The notes under the pieces: model-generated | What the model was told of the DNA's origin: nothing | Seen by the model: only the letters and a program-made list of their open reading frames with translations | Database searches by the model: none | Origin: SZUA-320 sp041612035 | Lineage (GTDB): Bacteria; Gemmatimonadota; Gemmatimonadetes; Gemmatimonadales; GWC2-71-9 | Length of the DNA stretch: 36,747 nucleotides | Direction of reading: 5' to 3' | Assembly: GCA_041612035.1 (NCBI GenBank) | Contig: JBFILX010000001.1 | Location: forward strand, 1-36,747 | Program-made: the position numbers and the translations under genes | Part shown: in pieces, positions 8,356 to 14,671 of the stretch | Layout: the number at the start of each line of letters is the position of its first letter | Numbering within the stretch: the stretch's first letter is position 1

Positions 8356-9642
8356 GTGCGCGACCCGGTGGAGCGCACCATCCTGGTGGCCGCCCCCCGC
8401 AAGGGCTCGCCCGACGCGGCGAGCCTGCAGGAACACCTCGACGAACTGGCCGAGCTGGTGGACACCGCGGGGGCGCGGGTGGTGGGCCAGTTGTCCCAGC
8501 AGGTGGCGTCCCCCAGCCCGGCCACCCTGATCGGCGAGGGCAAGGTCGAGGAGCTGCGGGCCCAGGTGGCCGCGCTCGACGCCACCCTGGTCGTCTTCGA
8601 CGAGGAGTTGTCGCCGGTCCAGGGCGCGAACCTGGAGCGGGAGCTCAAGGTCCGGGTCATGGACCGGGCCGAGGTGATCCTCGACATCTTCTCGATCCGG
8701 GCCCGCAGCCACGAGGCCAAGCTGCAGGTCGAACTGGCCCAGCTCGAGTACCTGCTGCCCCGGCTCACCCGGATGTGGACCCACCTTTCCCGGATCCGGG
8801 GCGGCATCGGGCTCCGGGGCCCCGGCGAGACCCAGCTGGAAACCGACCGCCGGATGATCCGGCAGAAGATCCAGCGGCTGAAGCGGAAGCTGGAGCACGC
8901 GGAGCAGCATCGGCAGACGGTGCGGGGCGGGCGGCACGCGATGCTGGGCGCCGCCCTGGTGGGGTACACCAACGCGGGCAAGTCGAGCATCCTGCGGTCG
9001 CTCACGGGGGAGCACGGCATCGTGGTGGAGGACCGGCTGTTCGCCACGCTCGACACCCTCACCCGCGAGGTGGACCTGGGCGAGGGGATCCGGGTGCGGG
9101 TGACGGACACGGTCGGCTTCATCCGGAAGCTCCCGCATCACCTGGTGGCGAGCTTCCGGGCCACCCTGGAAGAGGCCCGCGAGGCGGACGTCCTGCTGCA
9201 CGTCATCGACAGCGCGCACCCCGACTGGGAGGAGCACGCCGACGTGGTCACCCGCGTCCTGGCCGACCTGGACCTGGCCGAACGGCCGGTCCTGCCGGTC
9301 TACAACAAGATGGACCTGGTGGCCGACCCCGTCGGGTTCGCCGAGCGGGCCCGGGCCGCGCACCCCGAGGCGGTCTTCGCCACGACCATGCGCACCGACG
9401 GCATGGTCGAGCTGCGGCGTGCCCTGCGGGAACTGGCGTCGGCGCGGCGGCCCACCGTGCGGATCGTGGTGCCCGCGTCGGACGGGGCCCGGCTGGCCGA
9501 GGTGTACCGGAGCGGCGAGGTCGTGGCCCGGGAGGACCTGGGCGAGTCGGTGGCCCTGACGGTCCGGCTCGAACCGTGGCGCGCCGAACGGCTGCGGAAC
9601 GGCGGGCCCCCCGCGGGCGCCGCGGAGGGCCGCGCCTCATGA
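8356..9642 (+). CDS. hflX: GTPase HflX
   Basis: HflX is a ribosome-binding GTPase that splits stalled 70S ribosomes, notably after heat stress. Numbered from GTG 8356 (428 residues): the HflX N-terminal domain with GEGKVEEL (60-67) and the linker IRGGIGLRGPGETQLETDRR (147-166), then G1 GYTNAGKS (203-210), G3 DTVGF (251-255) and G4 NKMD (317-320), and a C-terminal domain. The start is uncertain. GTG 8356 has no Shine-Dalgarno at proper distance, whereas GGAGGAG at 8323-8329 lies eight bases before an in-frame ATT at 8338, which would add six residues. A much longer N-terminal extension into the lipoprotein gene is unlikely. Its TGA stop overlaps the next ATG. Confidence 0.95.
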   Translation: MRDPVERTILVAAPRKGSPDAASLQEHLDELAELVDTAGARVVGQLSQQVASPSPATLIGEGKVEELRAQVAALDATLVVFDEELSPVQGANLERELKVRVMDRAEVILDIFSIRARSHEAKLQVELAQLEYLLPRLTRMWTHLSRIRGGIGLRGPGETQLETDRRMIRQKIQRLKRKLEHAEQHRQTVRGGRHAMLGAALVGYTNAGKSSILRSLTGEHGIVVEDRLFATLDTLTREVDLGEGIRVRVTDTVGFIRKLPHHLVASFRATLEEAREADVLLHVIDSAHPDWEEHADVVTRVLADLDLAERPVLPVYNKMDLVADPVGFAERARAAHPEAVFATTMRTDGMVELRRALRELASARRPTVRIVVPASDGARLAEVYRSGEVVAREDLGESVALTVRLEPWRAERLRNGGPPAGAAEGRAS

Positions 9643-10712
9643 GCCGGCCCGACCCGGTGCCGGCACGTCCGATCGCCGGGCGGCGCATCCGGTTCGCCCT
9701 GGTGGGCTGCGGGCGGATCGCCGAGCGCCACATCGAGGCGCTGGAGGAACACGGCGTCCACGCCGAGCTGGTGGCGGTCTGCGACACCGACCCCGCCGCC
9801 CTGGAGCGCGCGGTGGCCCGCACCGCCGCGGAGGGCTTCCCCTCGCTCGAGCGGCTGCTGGCGGGCTCCGACGCCGACGCCGTCGTGCTCGCCACGCCGA
9901 GCGGGCTGCATGCGCGGCAGGCGATGGCCGCGGCGGCGGCGGGGCGCCACGTGATCACCGAGAAGCCGATGGCCACCCGGTGGAAGGACGGGCTCGCCAT
10001 GGTGGACGCCTGCGACGCGGCGGGGGTGCGGCTCTTCGTGGTGAAGCAGAACCGGCGGAACCCCACCGTCCAGCTGGTCAAGCGGGCCATCGACAAGGGG
10101 CGGTTCGGCCGGCTCTACCTCATGACCATGAACGTCCTCTGGTCCCGTCCCCAGGCGTACTACGACAGCGCCGACTGGCGCGGCACCTGGGAGTTCGACG
10201 GCGGGGCCCTGATGAACCAGGCGAGCCACTACGTGGACCTGTTCGACTGGCTGGGCGGCCCCGTGGAGAGCGTGCATGCCTTCACCGGCACCCTGGCACG
10301 GCGGATCGAGGTCGAGGACACCGGGGTGGCCGTGGTGCGGTGGCGGTCGGGGGCCCTGGGCACCATGAGCGTGACGATGCTCACCTATCCCCGGAACTAC
10401 GAGGGCGCCATCACCGTCATCGGCGAGCGGGGGACCGTCCGGGTGGGAGGCGTGGCGGTGAACGAGATCCAGCACTGGGCCTTCGCCGAGCCGGATCCCG
10501 ACGACGAGCTGGTGGGACAGGCCGGCTACGAAACCGCCTCGGTGTACGGGGTCGGGCACCCCCGGTACTACGAGAACGTGATCCAGACCCTCCGGGGGGA
10601 GGCCGAGCCGGAGACCGACGGACGGGAAGGGCTGCGGTCGCTCGAGCTGCTGGTGGGGCTCTACATGTCGGCGCGGGACGGCCGGACCGTCTCGCTCCCG
10701 CTCGACGTCTGA
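9639..10712 (+). CDS. Gfo/Idh/MocA oxidoreductase, WlbA/WbpB-like
   Basis: A 357-residue NAD-dependent sugar dehydrogenase. The Rossmann motif GCGRIA is at 23-28, EKP at 108-110, and GGALMNQASHYVDL at 188-201 supplies the catalytic His197. The stretches FVVKQNRRN, LWSRPQAYYDSADWRGTWEF and the SHYVDLFDWLGGPVESV region closely resemble WlbA/WbpB. Those enzymes oxidise the C3 hydroxyl of UDP-N-acetylglucosaminuronic acid on the way to diacetylated mannosaminuronic acid of O-antigen. The aminotransferase and acetyltransferase partners (WlbC, WlbB) are not adjacent, so the pathway assignment is an inference. ATG 9639 overlaps the hflX stop; the gene ends the long plus-strand run and meets a convergent glycosyltransferase four bases on. 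Confidence 0.8.
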   Translation: MSRPDPVPARPIAGRRIRFALVGCGRIAERHIEALEEHGVHAELVAVCDTDPAALERAVARTAAEGFPSLERLLAGSDADAVVLATPSGLHARQAMAAAAAGRHVITEKPMATRWKDGLAMVDACDAAGVRLFVVKQNRRNPTVQLVKRAIDKGRFGRLYLMTMNVLWSRPQAYYDSADWRGTWEFDGGALMNQASHYVDLFDWLGGPVESVHAFTGTLARRIEVEDTGVAVVRWRSGALGTMSVTMLTYPRNYEGAITVIGERGTVRVGGVAVNEIQHWAFAEPDPDDELVGQAGYETASVYGVGHPRYYENVIQTLRGEAEPETDGREGLRSLELLVGLYMSARDGRTVSLPLDV

Positions 10713-10716
10713 CCGC

Positions 10717-11799
10717 TCAGGCCCCCACCGGGGTCCGCGCCGCCACCACCGACCGCCAGAACCCGTCGAGCGCCCGCGCCAGCGAGGCGTCCTGGTAATG
10801 CTCCAGCACCCGGCGCCGCCCGGCGTCGCCGAGGGCCCGCCGCCGGTCGGGGTCGGTCAGCAGCTGCTGCAGGGCCACCAGCAGTTCCTCGTCGTCGGCG
10901 AACACGACCCCCCCCTCGCGCACCACCTCCGGCAGGGCGCCCTCGGCGCTCACCACCGACGCCACGCCGTGCGCCATCGCGTCCACCAGCACCGGCGACC
11001 AGCTCTCGACCCAGTCGGGAGTGGCGCGGGAGGGCACCACCAGGCAGTCGATCTCGGGCCACAGGGCCGTGACCTGCTCCCGGCTCAGGGCGCCCAGCCA
11101 GCGGAGGCGGGAGGCCAGGCCCAGCCGCTGCGCCAGGTCCTCCAGGGCGACCTGCTCGGGCCCGGTGCCCACCAGGCTGAGGGTCCAGGGCCCCATCAGC
11201 TGTCCGCAGGCGCGCAGCAGCCGGTCGGCCCCGCGCTCGGGCACCAGCCGTCCCACGAACGCCATCGTCAGCCCGTCGTGGGGGAGCCGCTGCGGGCTGG
11301 TGGGCGCGGTCACCCCGGTCTGGGGCACCACCAGCGTGGCGAGGTCGGGTGCGGTCTGGCGCAGGAGCCCCGTGGCCGACGCGTTGATCCCGACCGCGCC
11401 CGCCGCCAGCCGGAGGGTGCGCGCGTAGCGGCGGCGTTCGAACAGCGAGCGCGTCACCGGCAGGCTGGTCCGCGCGTACACCACGCCGGGGATCCCCAGC
11501 CGGTGGCCTTCCCGCAGGGCGACGTAGGCGCCGTGGGTTCCCGGTTCCTCCTCGGCGTAGACCAGGGCCGGGCGCACGTCGGTGAGCAGGCGGCGGATGG
11601 TGCGGGGGTTCCAGCGCAGGGTCGCCGGGGCCTCCGGGTCTCCCGCCGTGCCGATGGGCACGAGCCGGAGCGCGCCGTCGGTGCCCGCCTTGCCGCTCGG
11701 CACGGCCACGGTCAGGGACCACCCGAGCGCCGCCAGCTCTTTCAGCTTCTGGCGGTGCTCCGGATCGGCGAAGCAGTGGGATAGGACGACGGCGCGCAC
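10717..11799 (-). CDS. Glycosyltransferase, GT-B fold (group 1/GT4-like)
   Basis: A 360-residue GT-B glycosyltransferase that probably transfers a sugar from a nucleotide donor onto a cell-surface glycan; donor and acceptor are unknown. The N-terminal half is a variable acceptor domain; the C-terminal half has FVGRLVPERGADRLLRA, LVGTGPE and the donor-site segment VESWSPVLVDAMAHG. The last corresponds to the EX7E motif of retaining enzymes, but the second acidic residue is Asp instead of Glu. No signal peptide or membrane helix is evident, so it is cytoplasmic. The GTG start at 11799 has no Shine-Dalgarno and sits directly downstream of a good -10 box, suggesting a leaderless message. It converges with the WlbA-like gene. 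Confidence 0.85.
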   Translation of the reverse strand: MRAVVLSHCFADPEHRQKLKELAALGWSLTVAVPSGKAGTDGALRLVPIGTAGDPEAPATLRWNPRTIRRLLTDVRPALVYAEEEPGTHGAYVALREGHRLGIPGVVYARTSLPVTRSLFERRRYARTLRLAAGAVGINASATGLLRQTAPDLATLVVPQTGVTAPTSPQRLPHDGLTMAFVGRLVPERGADRLLRACGQLMGPWTLSLVGTGPEQVALEDLAQRLGLASRLRWLGALSREQVTALWPEIDCLVVPSRATPDWVESWSPVLVDAMAHGVASVVSAEGALPEVVREGGVVFADDEELLVALQQLLTDPDRRRALGDAGRRRVLEHYQDASLARALDGFWRSVVAARTPVGA

Positions 11800-11807
11800 G
11801 GCGCGAT

Positions 11808-11836
11808 ATTATGCACGGGCCGCCCCCGGGATCCAA
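11808..11836 (-). promoter_or_regulatory. Predicted promoter of the glycosyltransferase gene
   Basis: On the minus strand a -35 TTGGAT (11836-11831) is followed by 17 bases and a -10 CATAAT (11813-11808), five of six matches to TATAAT. Only eight bases separate the -10 from the GTG start at 11799, so transcription should begin at or one to two bases before the start codon. The AT-rich core on the plus strand (TATTAT, 11807-11812) might also serve the tRNA-Ile gene, but no -35 fits there. Confidence 0.5.
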
Positions 11837-11856
11837 GGGTCCCGCGGACGGCGCGC

Positions 11857-11930
11857 GGGCCCTTAGCTCAGGTGGTTAGAGCAGCGGACTCATAATCCGT
11901 CGGTCCTGGGTTCAAATCCCAGAGGGCCCA
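11857..11930 (+). tRNA. tRNA-Ile2, anticodon CAU (lysidine type)
   Basis: A complete 74-base cloverleaf: acceptor GGGCCCT pairs with AGGGCCC, discriminator A at 11930, D-stem GCTC/GAGC, anticodon stem GCGGA/TCCGT with loop CTCATAA (anticodon CAT at 11891-11893), T-stem CTGGG/CCCAG with loop TTCAAAT. CAU could mean Met, but the overall sequence is closer to bacterial Ile2, and it has C4-G69 and C5-G68, known recognition pairs for the lysidine synthetase TilS. It would therefore read AUA after C34 is changed to lysidine. No CCA is encoded (TGG follows). A coding gene begins 21 bases downstream, so the two may share a transcript. Confidence 0.9.
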
Positions 11931-11951
11931 TGGCTTTCGCAGGTGGTCCGC

Positions 11952-13622
11952 ATGGTGGTGCTGCTGGCGCTGCTGCAGCTGGGGCAGGACCCCGACGCGT
12001 CCCGGGTCCTCGACCAGGCCCGCGCGGCGCAGGCCCGGTTTGAGCGGACCCGTCGCGCCTCCCTCCCGATCACCCCGACGGGCGGCGGCCGGTGCGACGA
12101 GCGGGTGGGTCGCTTCTGCTACTGGTACGACCCCGGCGAGCCCCCGCCGCCCCCCGAGCCCCCGCGCATCGCCGCGGCCCGCGCCGAACTGCTCGCGACG
12201 CTCGACGACCTGGCCGCCCTGGCCCCGGCCGATCCCTGGATCGCCGGCCAGCGGGTGCGCTACCTGGTCGAGCATGGCCACCCGGCCCAGGCGCTGGTCG
12301 TGGTCTCGGCCTGCCGATCCGTGCCATGGTGGTGCGATGCCCTGGCGGGGTTCGTGCACCATGCCATGGGCGAGTACGGCGCGGCGGACCGGGCCTACGC
12401 CCGGATGATGGAGCGGATGCCCGAGGAGACGCGCTGCCGGTGGAACGACCTCGATCCGCTGCTCGAGTCGGGGGCGGCCGAGGGCTACGGCCGGCTCGGC
12501 TGCGCCCAGCGGGACTCGGCCAACGCCACCCTCTTCTGGCTGGGCCGCCCCCGGGCCGGCGAACCGGGGAACGACCTGCGCACCGAGATCCTCGCCCGCC
12601 GCACCTACGCGGCCATCATGGACGGCGCCACCACCCACCACGGAAGCCGCTTCACCGACGACCTCGCCGAACTGATCCTCCGCTACGGCTGGGCCACGGC
12701 CTGGTCGCGCCGTCCGCCGTCCACCACGGCGCCCGGCGAGGTATCGGTCGTGGGGCACGAGCCGCACCCGGCGTACGCCTTCCTGCCGGTGGCCGTGGAG
12801 CGGAACGGGGCGGGGGAGACCGCGCGGGCGGTGCGGTACGCGCTCGAGGCGCCCCGCGTCCGGAGCCGCTATGCGCCGCGCTGGGCGAGCACGGTCACGG
12901 GCGTGCGCGACCTGATGGTGTCCGGCTTCGAGCGCGGCGACGGAACCCTCCTCGTCGCCGCTTTCGATGCGCGGACCGACACCCTCTTCGGCGGGGACGA
13001 CGTGGAGGCGGTCCTGGGGCTCTCCCCGCTTCCCGGGGAGGCGCCGGTCACCCGGCGGGTCGTGGCGCCGGCGGGTCGCGGTGCGGCCCAGGTGCGGTCG
13101 CGCGGAGTGGGCGGGCTCCTGGTCCTGGAGGTGATCGACCCGACCAGCGGGGCGGTGGCCCTCGAGCGCCGGGTGATCCCGGGCGCGCGGGCCGCCGGGC
13201 CCCGGCTCTCGGACCTCCTGCTCTTCGAGCCGGGCGGCACGCTCCCCGTCACCGCGGAAGAGGCCGGGGAGGCGGCGATGGCCTCGGGCGAAACGCCCCC
13301 CCACCGCCGGGTGGGGGTCTACTGGGAGGTCTACGGGATCCCCGACCGGCCCGAGCCGCCCCTGATCTCGGTCCGGGTGCTGGAGCGGGGTCCGGGGTTC
13401 CTCGGCCGGTTGGGGCGGGCGCTGGGCCTCGGCGGGGAAGCGGCCCCCGTCGAGCTCTCCTGGCCCGGCCGGACCGGACAGGCCGGCATGTCGGGCGAGG
13501 CGGTGGAACTGGATCTCTCCCGGCTCGACCCCGGGCGCTATCGGCTGGTGGTCGCGGTGGAGTTCGCGGGGGGTGAGCGGGCCGCGGCGGAGCGGGAACT
13601 GTCCCTGCCGCGTCTCCGGTAG
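11952..13622 (+). CDS. Secreted protein of unknown function, possibly GWxTD-related
   Basis: A 556-residue protein that I do not firmly recognise. ATG 11952 is preferred over GTG 11943 because AGGTGG (11941-11946) lies five bases before it. The N terminus MVVLLALLQLGQDPD looks like a short signal peptide. Residues about 50-190 are Ala-rich helices resembling tetratricopeptide-like repeats, with a cysteine-containing, proline-rich patch (CDERVGRFCYWYDPGEPPPP). The centre contains FTDDLAELILRYGWATAWSR, reminiscent of the GWxTD/RYG segment of a secreted family common in Bacteroidota and Gemmatimonadota. The C-terminal half is beta-rich and resembles a carbohydrate-binding or Ig-like domain. It follows tRNA-Ile closely. 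Probably periplasmic or surface-exposed; no enzyme motif is visible. Confidence 0.75.
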   Translation: MVVLLALLQLGQDPDASRVLDQARAAQARFERTRRASLPITPTGGGRCDERVGRFCYWYDPGEPPPPPEPPRIAAARAELLATLDDLAALAPADPWIAGQRVRYLVEHGHPAQALVVVSACRSVPWWCDALAGFVHHAMGEYGAADRAYARMMERMPEETRCRWNDLDPLLESGAAEGYGRLGCAQRDSANATLFWLGRPRAGEPGNDLRTEILARRTYAAIMDGATTHHGSRFTDDLAELILRYGWATAWSRRPPSTTAPGEVSVVGHEPHPAYAFLPVAVERNGAGETARAVRYALEAPRVRSRYAPRWASTVTGVRDLMVSGFERGDGTLLVAAFDARTDTLFGGDDVEAVLGLSPLPGEAPVTRRVVAPAGRGAAQVRSRGVGGLLVLEVIDPTSGAVALERRVIPGARAAGPRLSDLLLFEPGGTLPVTAEEAGEAAMASGETPPHRRVGVYWEVYGIPDRPEPPLISVRVLERGPGFLGRLGRALGLGGEAAPVELSWPGRTGQAGMSGEAVELDLSRLDPGRYRLVVAVEFAGGERAAAERELSLPRLR

Positions 13623-13708
13623 TGGACTCCGACCCCCAGGCGTGGCGCGACCACCACACAACTTGACCTCATACCTGACCTGAGATCACACATTGTAACC
13701 AGTGTAAT

Positions 13709-13733
13709 GGCAACATGTTCGCATCATGTTACC
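13709..13733. repeat. Inverted repeat in an AT-richer island
   Basis: The arms GGcAACATG (13709-13717) and CATGTTaCC (13725-13733) pair with one mismatch around a seven-base loop. The flanking stretch, about 13655-13735, is markedly poorer in GC than the rest of the window and contains two TGTAA copies nine bases apart (13694 and 13703) and a TTGACC (13663-13668) that could be a -35 box. It could be a protein-binding operator or the first stem of a non-coding RNA. Confidence 0.4.
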
Positions 13734-13803
13734 CGGGAGACTGGGGGTTCGGCACGTGAGGTGCACTTGTTCAGGTCGGTGCCGCGACATGATCGCCGGC
13801 GCC

Positions 13804-13837
13804 CGTCCGGCCGCCAACTCCCCCCCATGGCCGGACG
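13804..13837 (+). other. Strong hairpin with C-rich loop, possible small RNA element
   Basis: CGTCCGGCC (13804-13812) pairs perfectly with GGCCGGACG (13829-13837). The 16-base loop (13813-13828) contains a run of seven C. It lies between the AT-richer island and a terminator-like hairpin, in a stretch (13623-13913) that contains no convincing gene. C-rich loops are typical of small RNAs that pair with Shine-Dalgarno sequences; transcription in this direction is an inference. Confidence 0.35.
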
Positions 13838-13846
13838 CCCCAACGA

Positions 13847-13877
13847 GACCCCGGGCCTGGCTCGGGGTCCGTTGCTT
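13847..13877 (+). terminator. Probable intrinsic terminator
   Basis: A ten-pair stem, GACCCCGGGC (13847-13856) against GCTCGGGGTC (13860-13869) with one G-T pair and a three-base loop, is followed by CGTTGCTTT. It would end transcription from the secreted-protein gene or from a small RNA in the preceding stretch. The T-rich tail doubles as the -35 box of the tRNA-Val promoter. Confidence 0.5.
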
Positions 13878-13901
13878 TGGGGCCCCCGGGTCGTTTACAA
13901 T
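13872..13901 (+). promoter_or_regulatory. Promoter of tRNA-Val
   Basis: A -35 TTGCTT (13872-13877), an 18-base spacer and a -10 TACAAT (13896-13901, five of six consensus matches) place transcription start near 13908, about six bases before the mature tRNA 5' end. The tRNA-Val gene thus has its own promoter directly behind a terminator hairpin. Confidence 0.65.
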
Positions 13902-13913
13902 CCCCGCCCCTCC

Positions 13914-13987
13914 GGGCGATTAGCTCAGCTGGTTAGAGCGCGCGCCTCACATGCGCGAGGTCGGGGGTTCGAGCCCCTCATCGCCCA
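13914..13987 (+). tRNA. tRNA-Val, anticodon CAC
   Basis: A complete 74-base cloverleaf: acceptor GGGCGAT pairs with ATCGCCC, discriminator A at 13987, D-stem GCTC/GAGC, anticodon stem CGCGC/GCGCG with loop CTCACAT (anticodon CAC at 13948-13950), T-stem GGGGG/CCCCT with loop TTCGAGC. It reads GUG, a frequent codon in this GC-rich genome. CCA is not encoded (CTC follows). Confidence 0.95.
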
Positions 13988-13990
13988 CTC

Positions 13991-14076
13991 CCGCAACCCG
14001 GAGTCCTGTCAGCACCTGCGCTGATCCGGCTCCCCCGGGTGTCCCCGCAACCCGGTCGCCCTCGCGCCGGGTGTCC
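13991..14076 (+). repeat. Alternating complementary segments after tRNA-Val
   Basis: CCGCAACCCGG occurs at 13991-14001 and 14045-14055, and CCGGGTGTCC at 14035-14044 and 14067-14076. ACCCGG and CCGGGT are complementary, so four segments alternate and can form mutually exclusive hairpins. They could process or terminate the tRNA transcript, or act in the leader of the following membrane-protein gene. No T-tract follows. Confidence 0.35.
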
Positions 14077-14145
14077 TCCCGAAGTTCATCAGGTCCTAAC
14101 ACGCCGGGGAGCCGTCCGTCTCTCGCGGGATCTCGCGCCGGGCCC

Positions 14146-14151
14146 TACATT
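14146..14151 (+). promoter_or_regulatory. Possible -10 box of the membrane-protein gene
   Basis: TACATT (14146-14151) matches four of six bases of the -10 consensus and would give a leader of about 24 bases before ATG 14182. It is framed by GGCCC and GGGCC (a five-pair inverted repeat), which might be an operator. No clear -35 is visible, so confidence is low. Confidence 0.3.
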
Positions 14152-14181
14152 GGGCCGGTCCCCAACCACATACGAGGCCCC

Positions 14182-14601
14182 ATGCAGTGGAACAAGGCCG
14201 TGCCGGCGATTGTCGTCGTGTTCCTGTGGTACCTGATCTGGGACAACTTCCTGAGCAGCGCGGTGATGGGATCGGCGGTGGCGCAGATCCCGGGCATGAC
14301 GGAGTCCTACTCGAAGATGTGGGAGACCATCGGCAACCTGTTCGCCGCCGCGGTGCTGGTCTGGGTCTGGAGCAAGGTGCACGGGAGTTTCGGCGCCACG
14401 CTCAAGGGCGGGCTCACCTACGGGCTCTACGCCGGGGTGCTCATGAACTTCCCCGGCTGGCTCTGGATGACGGTGTACGGCGGTTGGCCCTACGCCGCCA
14501 CGTGGCACATCGTCCTCGTCCTGATCGTGCTCACCGTGGTGTCCGGCGCGCTGATCGGCCTGGTCTACGAGAAGATGGGGGCCCCGAAGACGATGGCGTG
14601 A
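14182..14601 (+). CDS. Four-helix inner-membrane protein of unknown function
   Basis: A 139-residue hydrophobic protein that I do not recognise. ATG 14182 follows GAGG (14174-14177) at a short but acceptable spacing; the longer open frame upstream runs through the tRNA and is not coding. Four membrane segments are visible, at about residues 5-25, 47-66, 77-98 and 105-129. The loops contain IPGMTESYSKMWETIG and NFPGWLWMTVYGGWP. Aromatic residues (many Trp and Tyr) sit at the membrane borders, and one Asp (DNFLSS) falls near the first helix end. The helix 3 pattern GGLTYGLYAGVLMNFPGW is glycine-rich, suggesting tight helix packing. It is a single-gene unit bounded by tRNA-Val and a terminator. 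Confidence 0.75.
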   Translation: MQWNKAVPAIVVVFLWYLIWDNFLSSAVMGSAVAQIPGMTESYSKMWETIGNLFAAAVLVWVWSKVHGSFGATLKGGLTYGLYAGVLMNFPGWLWMTVYGGWPYAATWHIVLVLIVLTVVSGALIGLVYEKMGAPKTMA

Positions 14602-14641
14602 TGCAGTGCCCCGGGGGCGGGGCAGGCGGGACCTGATCAAG

Positions 14642-14670
14642 ACGGGGCGACCAGCGGGTCGCCCCGTTTG
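14642..14670. terminator. Bidirectional intrinsic terminator
   Basis: ACGGGGCGACC (14642-14652) and GGTCGCCCCGT (14657-14667) form a perfect 11-bp stem with the four-base loop AGCG, followed by TTTGG. It lies between the convergent membrane-protein gene and rfaE1, whose stop codon starts just two bases away. Read on the minus strand the stem is followed by CTTGATC, so it can serve both directions, though the T-tracts are short. Confidence 0.75.
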
Positions 14671-14671
14671 G

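Noticed and set aside
11868..13661. Minus-strand open frame of 597 codons across tRNA-Ile and the secreted-protein gene
   Set aside because: Its first residues (WDLNPGPTDYESAALT) are the familiar translation of a tRNA complement and the rest mirrors the plus-strand gene; lack of stops is due to high GC.
13707..14024. Plus-strand open frame of 105 codons over tRNA-Val
   Set aside because: It contains LAQLVRARASHARGRGFEP, the classic spurious translation of a tRNA gene.
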